Shown: positions 1-6,986 of the stretch, piece by piece | How positions within the stretch are numbered: position 1 is the stretch's first letter | Layout of the letters: each line of letters begins with the position of its first letter | Assembly: GCA_965369445.1 (NCBI GenBank) | Contig: CBDUQU010000042.1 | Location: forward strand, 1 to 21,205 | From: SM23-73-3 sp965369445 | GTDB lineage: Bacteria > Zixibacteria > MSB-5A5 > SM1-73 | Reading direction: 5' to 3' | DNA length: 21,205 nucleotides | Notes under the pieces: model-generated | What the model was told of the DNA's origin: nothing | What the model saw: the letters and a program-made list of their open reading frames with translations, nothing else | The model's database searches: none | Made by a program: the position numbers and the translations under genes

Positions 1-18
1 AATTCCTCTTCCTCCTCT
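1..18 (-). promoter_or_regulatory. Ribosome-binding-site junction for a probable further array gene at the left edge
   Basis: Read on the minus strand, the bases after the stop codon of the first dockerin gene are AGAGGAGGAAGAGGA. This matches the 15-base spacers that precede the next two genes of the array almost base for base. It therefore looks like the Shine-Dalgarno of a fourth array member lying off the window. At the exact place where the other spacers end in ATG, this one ends in ATT (positions 3-1), so the start codon is either non-standard or lies beyond the edge. Confidence 0.5.
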
Positions 19-1521
19 TTAGATACATCCGGGGGGCCGTCCCCCTTTGTATAGGTAATTGATCAAAAGGATTATATCCACGATCCCATGATCGCCGTCG
101 CAGTTGGCATCGCCAGCCTCAAAAGAGACCGGGTAGGGACCGCTCTTGTACAGGTAGTTTATCATATACATCACGTCCGCGAAGTTGATCACCCCATCCC
201 CGTTGGCATCGCCGTGCTCCGACAGCTCAATACTGGTGCAGTAGGGTATGTTTTGCTGTGGTGAATAGGTCACCGCATCCGACCTGGAGAACCTTATACT
301 ATACCAGGGGTCTGGAGGCCAGGGTAGAATATCTATGCAAATTGTCGTGCTGTCGTCTAGGGTGATAGTCACAGTTGCAGTCAGCAGTTGACTTCCGCCT
401 GGAAACCTTTGATTCGGTGTGCCAGACGGAACCAGCGATATCCAGATATTATACCCCGCACTTATATCCAGAATTCTGGTGTCCCACACCAAACCCGTTC
501 CCTGTTCAGACAGATCCATCATCCAATTACGTTCTTGGGGATTTTGCATGCTAGGCAAATGACGGAAGATGCTGTTTTCCAGATCAGGGAAGGGATAGAC
601 ACTGGTGTTGTTGTAAGCCCACTCCGATCGTGCGTTAGCTGCTGGATTGCTGGATTCTAATCCAAGCGGGATAATCATACCCGCGATGGAGTCGATATGA
701 GGGTCCGGGATGTCATTGGTGACATACATGGGCACGCGCACTTGCGCCGGAAACGACAACTGATATCGATCCGCAGGATAAGCCTCTACATAAAAAGAAT
801 CGCAGTCCCCGTTGTCAGCCGGATCCTGGCCAGGTCCTCCTTCGTACCGCACGCTCGCGCAATAGGGCATGTTATCCCGGGGAATATAGGTCACCGCGTC
901 CGATCTGGAAAATGCCAATCTGTCGGTAGGAGGCCAGAAGCAGGTGTCCAGACACAGGGTGGTGGTATCAGCCAGGCTGAAGGTCATGGTGGCCACAAGT
1001 ACCCGGCTTCCGCCGGGGAACAACTGATCCTCATAGCCGGTGGGAACCAGGGCCAGCCAGAAAACATCGGGTTGATAACTCAAGTCCAGAATCTTGGTGT
1101 TCCACTCCAGACCCGACCCCTGTTCGGCCAGATCCATCATCCAGTTGCGAATCTGCGGATCGTCCATGCTGGGCAGATGACGGAAGACGCTCCGCTCAAG
1201 GTCTGGCGAGGGATGCACAGCCGTCCCATTGTAATATGCATCTATCCGGGCGTCTGCTGCCGGATTGCTGGAAGTAAAAGTCAAGGGAATGAGCATACCC
1301 GCCACCGAGTCTGTGGCCGGGTTGGGTATGTCGTTGGTGATCAGTATGGGAAAACGAACCTGCCAGGGTGGAGGAGTATAGTTGAATGGGTCGTAGCATT
1401 CGACGTAAACGGTATCGCATACTCCCGGATCGTTCCCATCTTCAGGGCATTGAGCCCAAGCAGAACCCGCTAACAGGAGAAGAATCACTCCTGCTACTGA
1501 TAGTAACACGTACTTTTTCAT
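19..1521 (-). CDS. Exported protein with two cohesin-like beta-sandwich domains and a C-terminal dockerin (array member 1)
   Basis: This is a 500-residue secreted protein of unknown function. A signal peptide covers residues 1-23 (cleavage at AWA/Q). Two copies of the same domain of about 190 residues follow (roughly 35-226 and 240-433), then a dockerin (437-500) with two Ca-binding loops: DANGDGVINFAD, a textbook loop, and DANCDGDHGIVD, where the ninth position is Gly. Each large domain has a strand bearing 'TNDIP', an insertion with HLPSM and NWMMD (about 115-146 and 321-352), and a late 'PGGS..L.AT' strand. The order of strands recalls cohesin modules, but that is an inference. It follows its paralogue after a 15-base spacer with GAGGAGG, so all three are probably cotranscribed. 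Two cysteines in the dockerin, one in the second loop and one next to the C-terminus, could form a disulfide. Confidence 0.85.
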   Translation of the reverse strand: MKKYVLLSVAGVILLLLAGSAWAQCPEDGNDPGVCDTVYVECYDPFNYTPPPWQVRFPILITNDIPNPATDSVAGMLIPLTFTSSNPAADARIDAYYNGTAVHPSPDLERSVFRHLPSMDDPQIRNWMMDLAEQGSGLEWNTKILDLSYQPDVFWLALVPTGYEDQLFPGGSRVLVATMTFSLADTTTLCLDTCFWPPTDRLAFSRSDAVTYIPRDNMPYCASVRYEGGPGQDPADNGDCDSFYVEAYPADRYQLSFPAQVRVPMYVTNDIPDPHIDSIAGMIIPLGLESSNPAANARSEWAYNNTSVYPFPDLENSIFRHLPSMQNPQERNWMMDLSEQGTGLVWDTRILDISAGYNIWISLVPSGTPNQRFPGGSQLLTATVTITLDDSTTICIDILPWPPDPWYSIRFSRSDAVTYSPQQNIPYCTSIELSEHGDANGDGVINFADVMYMINYLYKSGPYPVSFEAGDANCDGDHGIVDIILLINYLYKGGRPPGCI

Positions 1522-1525
1522 CCCT

Positions 1526-1617
1526 CTTCCTCCTCTTTAGATACATCCGGGGGGCCGTCCCCCTTTATACAGGTAATTGATTAAAATGACTACATCCAGA
1601 ATCCCGTGATCGCCGTC
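1526..1617. repeat. 92-bp direct repeat, copy 1 (3' end of array member 2 plus spacer)
   Basis: These 92 bases are identical to 3053-3144, by direct base comparison. They cover the RBS spacer, the stop codon and the last part of the dockerin coding sequence. The homologous region near position 10-110 (array member 1) is similar but has diverged. The pattern fits recent duplication or gene conversion among array members. Confidence 0.85.
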
Positions 1618-3048
1618 ACAATTGGCATCGCCGGCTTCAAAGGAGACCGGGTAGGGCCCTCCTCGATATAAGTAGTTTATCATGTACATCACGTCGGCTA
1701 TGTTGATCACCCCATCCCCGGTGGCGTCCCCGTGCTCCGAGTGTCCAATACTGGCGCAGAAGGGTATGTTTTGCTGTGGTGAATAGGTCACCGCATCTGA
1801 CCTGGCAAACCTCACCTCCGACCACCCCCCCGGAGGCCAGTAACAACCCTCTATGCAAATCGCCGTAGTGTCGTCCAGCGTGAAGGTCATGGTTGCGGTA
1901 AGAACCCGGCTTCCTCCGGGGAACCTCTGGTCCGGCACGCCGGTGGCAACCAAGGACATCCAGAAGTGAGTTCCGCCGCCGAGATCCAGAATCCTGGTGT
2001 CCCAGTCCACCCCAGTACCCTGTTCAGACTGGTCCATCATCCAGTTACGCTCTTGTGGGAATCCCATGCTGGGTAGATGGCAGAAGATGCTGTTGTCTAA
2101 GTCTGGCAATGGATAGGTGTTGGTGTTATTGAACGCAGCGTCTACCTGAGCGTTGGCCGCTGGGTTGGTGGAGGCAAAGCAGAACGGCACAACAATCCCT
2201 GCAATCGAATCGACATGAGGATCAGGGATGTCATTGGTGATACGCAAGGGAAAACGCACGTGCGCCGGAAACGAGACCTGATACTGATCTGCAGGATAAA
2301 CATCAACATGAAATGAATCGCAGTCCCCGGGATCGTTCGGGTCCTGATCAGGGCACGGATCATCATACCGAACGCTGGCGCAGTAAGGCATGTTGTGCCG
2401 CGGAGTATAAACGTCTACCCAAGCCGTGGCGAAGTCCAGCGGACCTTCCGGAATGGGAGTGTGGCAAGTGTCTATGCAAATCGTCGTGGTGTCATCCAGC
2501 GTGAAGGTCACGGTAGCCAGAAGAACCCTGCTTCCTCCGCAGAACCCCTGATCCTGCGTGCCCGACCGCACAGGGTGAAACCAGAAGATTTGAGGCTGAC
2601 TCGTCACGTCCAGAACCCTGGTATCCCAGTCCAGACCCGTTCCTTGCTCAGCAAGATCCATCATCCAGTTGTGAACCTGTGGGTCTTCCATGCTGGGCAG
2701 ATGATGGAAAATGCTGTTGTTCAGGTCGGGGAAGGGGTAAACGTTGACGTTGTTGTGCACGGCCTCTATCCGGGCGTTGGCGGCCGGATTGCTGGAGGTA
2801 AAACAGAGATCAATCAGCATGGCCGAGATTGAGTCCCTCACAGGATCAGGGATGTCGTTGGTCACCAGCAGAGGAAAACTAACCTGCCAGGGCGGAGTAC
2901 CCTCCGTGACTGAGGAGTCGTAGCATTCGATGTAAAGGGTGTCGCATATCCCGGGGTCTTTCCAATCCTCAGGACATTGAGCCTGAGCAGAACCTGCTAA
3001 CAGGAAAAAGATCATTCCTGTCACTGATAACAATACACACTTTCTCAT
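1537..3048 (-). CDS. Exported protein with two cohesin-like domains and a C-terminal dockerin (array member 2)
   Basis: This 503-residue paralogue of the neighbouring array genes has the same layout: signal peptide 1-23 (AQA/Q), domain copies at about 36-228 and 243-434, and a dockerin at 440-503. The first dockerin loop is DATGDGVINIAD, with Thr replacing the usual Asn at position 3, so Ca binding may be weaker. The first domain has lost the 'FSRSDAVTY' stretch that the other copies keep (here LDFATAWVDVYTP). This suggests it is drifting. Its last coding bases and the spacer behind them are identical over 92 bases to those of array member 3, pointing to recent duplication or gene conversion. 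GAGGAGG stands 15 bases before the next gene. The function is unknown; a cell-surface or extracellular scaffold or binding role is the most I would infer. Confidence 0.85.
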   Translation of the reverse strand: MRKCVLLSVTGMIFFLLAGSAQAQCPEDWKDPGICDTLYIECYDSSVTEGTPPWQVSFPLLVTNDIPDPVRDSISAMLIDLCFTSSNPAANARIEAVHNNVNVYPFPDLNNSIFHHLPSMEDPQVHNWMMDLAEQGTGLDWDTRVLDVTSQPQIFWFHPVRSGTQDQGFCGGSRVLLATVTFTLDDTTTICIDTCHTPIPEGPLDFATAWVDVYTPRHNMPYCASVRYDDPCPDQDPNDPGDCDSFHVDVYPADQYQVSFPAHVRFPLRITNDIPDPHVDSIAGIVVPFCFASTNPAANAQVDAAFNNTNTYPLPDLDNSIFCHLPSMGFPQERNWMMDQSEQGTGVDWDTRILDLGGGTHFWMSLVATGVPDQRFPGGSRVLTATMTFTLDDTTAICIEGCYWPPGGWSEVRFARSDAVTYSPQQNIPFCASIGHSEHGDATGDGVINIADVMYMINYLYRGGPYPVSFEAGDANCDGDHGILDVVILINYLYKGGRPPGCI

Positions 3049-3052
3049 CCCA

Positions 3053-3144
3053 CTTCCTCCTCTTTAGATACATCCGGGGGGCCGTCCCCCTTTATACAGG
3101 TAATTGATTAAAATGACTACATCCAGAATCCCGTGATCGCCGTC
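3053..3144. repeat. 92-bp direct repeat, copy 2 (3' end of array member 3 plus spacer)
   Basis: This is the second copy of the block at 1526-1617, identical over 92 bases. The identity ends at G3145, where the other copy has A1618. It includes the G-run/C-run inverted repeat (GGGGG and CCCCC around a short loop) just inside the stop codon, which all three array genes share. Confidence 0.85.
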
Positions 3145-3942
3145 GCAGTTGGCATCGCCGGCTTCAAAAGAGATCGGTGGCGGGCCTGACCGATACAGAT
3201 AGTTTATCATGTATATAACGTCTGCTATGTTGATCACACCATCTCCGTTGGCGTCCCCATGCACCGAACGTCTGACGTTCACGTAAAACGGGCCGTTGTG
3301 CCAGGGCATGTAGGTCACGGCATCGGATCTCGAGAAGCACGTTCTGCCAAAATACCAGAAGCAGGTATCAATCCGAATGGTCGTCGTATCTTCCACTGTA
3401 AGCGTTATGGTTGCCGTTAGAACCCGGCTTCCCCCACAGAACCTCTGATCCGAATAGCCGGAGGCCACCAATGAGAGCCAGAGGTTATTGTCCCCACTGG
3501 TGAAGTCAAGGATCCTGGTGTCCCACTCCAGACCCATCCCTTGCTCAGAGTAATCCATCATCCAGTTGTGGATTTGTGGATCCTCCATGCTGGGCAGGTG
3601 GCGGAAGATGCTCCCATTAAGGTCGGGAGACGGATACAGGTGTGTTGTGTTCTTCGCCGGTTCAACGTGAACGTTGGCGGAGGGATTGGTGGGTCTGTAG
3701 CACAGAATAACCACTATACCTGCGATGGAATCGATAAGTGGGTTCGGGATGTCATTGGTGACATAAAGCGGGATGCGGACATCCCACGGCGGGTTATTAT
3801 ATTGCAACGAGTCCATGCAGGTGATGTATAGGCTATCGCAGATTCCGTTATCGTTGGGGTCTCCGCCTTCGCATGCCCAAGCAAAACCCGTCAATCCCAC
3901 AAACAGGACAGCTGCTGCCGAGATCAAGATGAGCTTTTTCAT
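3064..3942 (-). CDS. Exported protein with one cohesin-like domain and a C-terminal dockerin (array member 3, first in transcription)
   Basis: This 292-residue protein is the single-domain version of the array. It has a signal peptide at 1-23 (FAWA/C), one beta-sandwich domain at about 34-225 with the HLPSM / NWMMD / EQGMGLEWDT insertion (115-146), and a dockerin at 228-292 with loops DANGDGVINIAD and DANCDGDHGILD. The residue after the predicted cleavage site is Cys, but the preceding A-W-A is a poor lipobox, so I favour ordinary secretion. The ATG is set by GAGGAGG 5 bases upstream. It is the promoter-proximal gene of the minus-strand array. The two-domain paralogues downstream are most simply explained by internal domain duplication of a gene like this one. 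Function unknown. Confidence 0.85.
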   Translation of the reverse strand: MKKLILISAAAVLFVGLTGFAWACEGGDPNDNGICDSLYITCMDSLQYNNPPWDVRIPLYVTNDIPNPLIDSIAGIVVILCYRPTNPSANVHVEPAKNTTHLYPSPDLNGSIFRHLPSMEDPQIHNWMMDYSEQGMGLEWDTRILDFTSGDNNLWLSLVASGYSDQRFCGGSRVLTATITLTVEDTTTIRIDTCFWYFGRTCFSRSDAVTYMPWHNGPFYVNVRRSVHGDANGDGVINIADVIYMINYLYRSGPPPISFEAGDANCDGDHGILDVVILINYLYKGGRPPGCI

Positions 3943-3954
3943 TCCCTCCTCCTC

Positions 3955-4026
3955 TTAAGATTCTTGTGGGTCTTTTCCTTTGTTAGCTTTACTTAAAATC
4001 AGAATGAGAGTTCGGTAACCTTTCAT
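3955..4026 (-). CDS. Possible 23-residue leader peptide before the dockerin array
   Basis: A minus-strand mini-ORF starts at ATG 4026 and ends at TAA 3957, giving MKGYRTLILILSKANKG and six more residues. It has a GGGAGAAG sequence shortly upstream. Its stop codon runs straight into the GAGGAGG that serves the first array gene, the same stop/RBS arrangement as at the other gene junctions. It could be a translated leader that couples translation into the array, a remnant of a deleted array member, or chance. There is no homology to cite. Confidence 0.3.
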   Translation of the reverse strand: MKGYRTLILILSKANKGKDPQES

Positions 4027-4141
4027 TATCAACTTCTCCCTGGGGCGAAGCCCGCTCAGAGATCGGAATGCCGGGGGACGTTCGCGCTGGGGTTCCGCCG
4101 AGATTAGGATAGTGTCACAAAGTATAAAGTTATCCGTAATA

Positions 4142-4169
4142 AATTTAACCAATATAATTCACTTGTCAA
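4142..4169 (-). promoter_or_regulatory. Candidate promoter for the minus-strand dockerin array
   Basis: On the minus strand a perfect TTGACA lies at 4169-4164. After 16 bases comes TAAATT at 4147-4142, which matches 4 of 6 bases of the -10 consensus. It would give an untranslated leader of roughly 200 bases before array member 3. The -35 match is good and the -10 is only fair. Confidence 0.35.
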
Positions 4170-4482
4170 CAAAAATCGGTGCCTTTCCCTATTCTTTTTT
4201 CCGGCTTTTGCGGATCGAGCCCGAAAGCGCCATAATCTCGGCTGTACTCTTGGCTTCCCAACGCTTGATGTCCATCGACCGTAATGCAATAGGGCCGAGA
4301 CGTGTAAATAATTGCTTGACAAAACCGATAGCTTATATTAAGCTAAATGCAAAATGGCTCGCGCGTGCGTTTCGTCGAGGAATTGATTTGAGAACCCGAG
4401 GATAGGAAGGCTCTGGATCCTTCGAAAGTTCGGCCATGTCAGAAGGTCTTTTCAGTTCAGAACGAATCAGGACAGACCGGCA

Positions 4483-5736
4483 ATGAGTGTGACTATGATG
4501 GTAGATAAAGATATTCAAAGGGTGGCAAAAGAGGAGGGGCTCACCTCCGCTTTCATAGAGAAAGGGGTGGCAGAAGGCTCCATCGTGATCCTCAAGAACA
4601 AGGTCCACGAATGGTCAAAGCCGGTGGGAGTGGGCAAGGGTTTGAAGACCAAGATAAACGTGAACCTGGGGACCTCCCCCGACAGAATTGACTATGACCT
4701 GGAGTTGGAAAAGGTTCGGCTCTCAATGGAATTGGGGGCGGACACGGTGATGGACCTCTCCACCGGCGGAGAGATTCGGGATTTGCGCATAAAAGTATTA
4801 AAGGAATCGAAGATTCCGGTGGGAACCGTCCCCATATATGAGGCGGTCTGCAGGCTGGCTAAAAATGGAAAGACCCTCCTGGAGATGACTAAGGATTCTC
4901 TTTTCTCGGTTATCGAAGATCATCTCAAATCCGGCGTCGATTTTCTCACCCTTCACTGCGGGCTCACCAAAAGAGCCCTTCCCATACTCGACGAGAAAAA
5001 GAGAGCCACCGGCATCGTGAGCCGGGGAGGATCGTTCCTTTACCGGTGGATGAAACATAACAACCGGGAAAACCCCCTGTATGAGTTCTACGACGACCTT
5101 CTGGACATGACTAAGGAGTACAATGCCACCCTGAGCTTGGGGGATGGTTTAAGGCCCGGCAGCATTGCCGATTCCACCGATCGCACCCAGGTGGAGGAGC
5201 TATTGATACTGGGAGAGCTGGTGGAAAGGGCACAAGATAAGGGAGTGCAGGCCATGGTGGAGGGTCCCGGCCATATCCCCATACATGAGATAGAGGCCAA
5301 CGTGCTTTTGGAGAAAAAGCTCTGCTCCGGGGCGCCTTTTTACGTTCTCGGTCCCCTGGTGATAGATTGCGCTCCCGGATACGACCATATCGTCTCCGCC
5401 ATCGGCGGTGCGGTGGCAGCGTCCGCCGGCGCGGATTTCCTTTGCTACGTCACCCCGTCTGAACATCTGGGCCTGCCCGATTTAGACGACGTCAGGGAAG
5501 GTATCATCGCCTCCAAGATCGCCGCACATGCAGCGGACATCGCTAAAGGGGTGCAGATGGCGGAAAAACAGGATGCCCTCATCTCGCAGGCGAGAAAGGA
5601 TTTCGACTGGGAGCGGATGATCGCTTCCAGCTTAGACCCCAAAAAAGCAAGAGAGAAAAGGGGAGCGATCGAATCGGACTTCAAAAAATGCACCATGTGT
5701 GGCCAGTTCTGTGCCATGCGTGAGGACAATATCTAG
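4483..5736 (+). CDS. thiC: Phosphomethylpyrimidine synthase ThiC
   Basis: ThiC is the radical-SAM enzyme that rearranges aminoimidazole ribotide into hydroxymethylpyrimidine phosphate for thiamine synthesis in the cytosol. The family is recognised by SRGGS (180-184), GDGLRPG (220-226), EGPGHIP (260-266), APGYDHI (297-303) and CYVTPSEHLGLP (321-332), all classic ThiC blocks. The C-terminal Fe-S ligands are C403, C406 and C410, a Cx2Cx3C spacing one residue shorter than the canonical Cx2Cx4C. At 417 residues it is the short form lacking the long N-terminal extension of proteobacterial ThiC. A ThiC paralogue making benzimidazole for cobamides (BzaF type) is a close alternative, but no cobamide genes lie nearby. 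The start is weakly supported: AGGA lies 10 bases before ATG 4483, and ATG 4495 is possible. No thiamine gene neighbours it. Confidence 0.93.
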   Translation: MSVTMMVDKDIQRVAKEEGLTSAFIEKGVAEGSIVILKNKVHEWSKPVGVGKGLKTKINVNLGTSPDRIDYDLELEKVRLSMELGADTVMDLSTGGEIRDLRIKVLKESKIPVGTVPIYEAVCRLAKNGKTLLEMTKDSLFSVIEDHLKSGVDFLTLHCGLTKRALPILDEKKRATGIVSRGGSFLYRWMKHNNRENPLYEFYDDLLDMTKEYNATLSLGDGLRPGSIADSTDRTQVEELLILGELVERAQDKGVQAMVEGPGHIPIHEIEANVLLEKKLCSGAPFYVLGPLVIDCAPGYDHIVSAIGGAVAASAGADFLCYVTPSEHLGLPDLDDVREGIIASKIAAHAADIAKGVQMAEKQDALISQARKDFDWERMIASSLDPKKAREKRGAIESDFKKCTMCGQFCAMREDNI

Positions 5737-5777
5737 CGGAATGCAAAATCTTTCAACTCGAAAATCAAAAAGAAGGC

Positions 5778-5792
5778 CTTGAGCCGCTCAAG
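5778..5792 (+). other. Short hairpin between thiC and the next gene
   Basis: CTTGAG and CTCAAG form a perfect 6-bp stem with a CCG loop. There is no T-run after it, and the GGAGG of the following gene begins 4 bases later. It is better read as a possible RBS-proximal structure than as a terminator. Confidence 0.3.
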
Positions 5793-5805
5793 AATGGAGG
5801 AACTA

Positions 5806-6447
5806 ATGAGGTTTAGACGCTCGTTGATCAGCGCGACTTTGGCAGTATTCGCGTTCCTGCTCTATGTGATCTTTTGTTCGTCCTCATCTTTTGCCCAGAA
5901 GGATTCCTTCGGCAAGCCCGACACTTGCCGGATCATCGTGTTCCAGGAGGAAAACAGCAACCAGGTGATGGCATCGGTATCTGTCTTCAATGATGAAGAA
6001 CTGGCGGCCATGACGCTTCCCTTTCGGTACGGCGACGGGAAAACCCCAATTAAATGTGACTCCATAAAATTCTGGGATACCCGAACCATGTTCTTCGACA
6101 TGAAGACCGAACTGATCGACACCGTCCGGCAGGCGGTGCTGATTGGGCTGATCGCCGACATGTCCGGGCAGAGGCCTCCCATAAAGAAGGGAGACGGAGA
6201 GGTGGCGAAGATATACTTCACCATCCCTAAGGGTGCCAAGTTCCAGGATTTCTATATGGACACCACCTGGTTCAAGCCCATGAACGTGCTGAAGTTCGTC
6301 ACCCCGGAGGTGAAGAGCGTATATCCGGCCTTTGACAATTCCAGGGCACTGATAAGGGGCGGAATTCCTCTGCCTCCTCCGACCGAGAAGCAAAAAGAGA
6401 GCGAGACAGAGAAAGCCTCAGGAGTTGAGAAAGAAGGAAAGAATTAA
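5806..6447 (+). CDS. Exported protein with a cohesin-like beta-sandwich domain, no dockerin
   Basis: This 213-residue protein has a signal peptide of about 30 residues (cleavage at SFA/Q) and a single domain at about 35-185. The start is set at ATG 5806 because GGAGG stands 5 bases upstream; the reading frame stays open to a TTG at 5779 but that has no such site. The domain repeats the strand order of the array proteins: 'ASVSVFNDEELAAMTLPF' corresponds to the 'TNDIP...AGMLIPL' strands, 'VLIGLIAD' to 'FWLALVP', and 'GDGEVAKIYFTI' to 'GGSRVLVATMTF'. It lacks the HLPSM/NWMMD insertion and ends in a charged Lys/Glu tail instead of a dockerin. It lies 69 bases after thiC, probably by chance. Function is unknown; a cohesin-like binding module is a hypothesis from pattern only. 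Confidence 0.75.
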   Translation: MRFRRSLISATLAVFAFLLYVIFCSSSSFAQKDSFGKPDTCRIIVFQEENSNQVMASVSVFNDEELAAMTLPFRYGDGKTPIKCDSIKFWDTRTMFFDMKTELIDTVRQAVLIGLIADMSGQRPPIKKGDGEVAKIYFTIPKGAKFQDFYMDTTWFKPMNVLKFVTPEVKSVYPAFDNSRALIRGGIPLPPPTEKQKESETEKASGVEKEGKN

Positions 6448-6986
6448 AAACTGAGACAAATGAACCGAGGTGACTGGCTCTTTCATTTGACCTGAGTATT
6501 TCCGGCCGAACGGGCCATGAAGGCACTCAACCTCCCTGACAGGAGACCCTCAACTAAAGAGGACTTGCTTCAAGTCAGAGGGGAAAGGTTATTCCGTCTC
6601 CCCAAGGGGCTGGCCAGACATCTGGCTCTTCCGACAAAAGGGAAGTTTAAGTCTCATTCGACAAGGAAAATATGTCGGCCCAAAGACAGGGTGACCTCCA
6701 TTTCTGCAGGTCAGGTTAGTGTCTCCTTTGCCGGCACCGTTAGGGAAATCGGGTTCGGTGAGAGACCCACAACGGTGATTTCTGGTCGAATTTTCAACAC
6801 AGCTTTTGATTGACAAATTTGGGAAAAGGATTATATTAGATAAGAGAACAGTTAGTGCTTCGTCCAGGCCAAGTGCTTCTCTTGAAGTAACACTGCTTCC
6901 GGGGAAACTTACCAGGTCATTTTAGTCTTAAAGCCTTAGTTGTTCACTGGCTGGGAATAATCGACTAATGCCGCACGGAGGTTGAA
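6448..6986. other. Gene-free region with several inverted repeats
   Basis: I see no convincing gene in these 539 bases. An ORF from 6517 to 6813 has no ribosome-binding site and no recognisable protein, and the opposite strand is open too. Inverted repeats present are CAAATGA/TCATTTG at 6457-6463 and 6483-6489; GACTTG/CAAGTC at 6562-6567 and 6571-6576; and GTCTC/GAGAC at 6721-6725 and 6762-6766, enclosing ACCG/CGGT. None is followed by a T-run. It may hold an interspersed repeat or structured RNA. The right part carries the promoter described separately. Confidence 0.5.
6810..6837 (+). promoter_or_regulatory. Candidate sigma-70-type promoter for the M14 carboxypeptidase gene
   Basis: A perfect TTGACA at 6810-6815 is followed after 16 bases by TATATT at 6832-6837, 5 of 6 to the -10 consensus. 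It is the best promoter match seen in the window and points at the carboxypeptidase gene about 150 bases downstream. Confidence 0.5.

Larger units (their letters stand above)
3943..4482. other. Divergent intergenic region between the dockerin array and thiC
   Basis: This 540-base stretch separates the minus-strand array from plus-strand thiC. It holds the candidate leader ORF (3955-4026), a small GGGC-GAA-GCCC hairpin (4043-4053), the minus-strand promoter candidate, and on the plus strand a perfect TTGACA at 4316-4321. That last is followed by TATATT after only 12 bases, or TAAGCT after 17, so the thiC promoter is uncertain. I looked for the TPP-riboswitch boxes expected before thiC (CUGAGA and the ACCUGAUCUGG-type box) and did not find them. 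No convincing protein-coding gene beyond the leader is present. Confidence 0.6.

Noticed and set aside
1..6. Window begins with AATTC, like an EcoRI end
   Set aside because: A five-base match is easily chance and nothing else suggests a cloning junction.
388..2832. Several plus-strand ORFs opposite the dockerin array
   Set aside because: They are antisense shadows of strongly supported paralogous genes and show no domain or RBS support.
4300..4482. TPP riboswitch upstream of thiC
   Set aside because: Neither the CUGAGA element nor the downstream conserved box is present in the bases before thiC.
6517..6813. 98-codon plus-strand ORF
   Set aside because: No ribosome-binding site, no recognisable protein, an overlapping open frame on the other strand, and it runs up to the promoter of the next gene.
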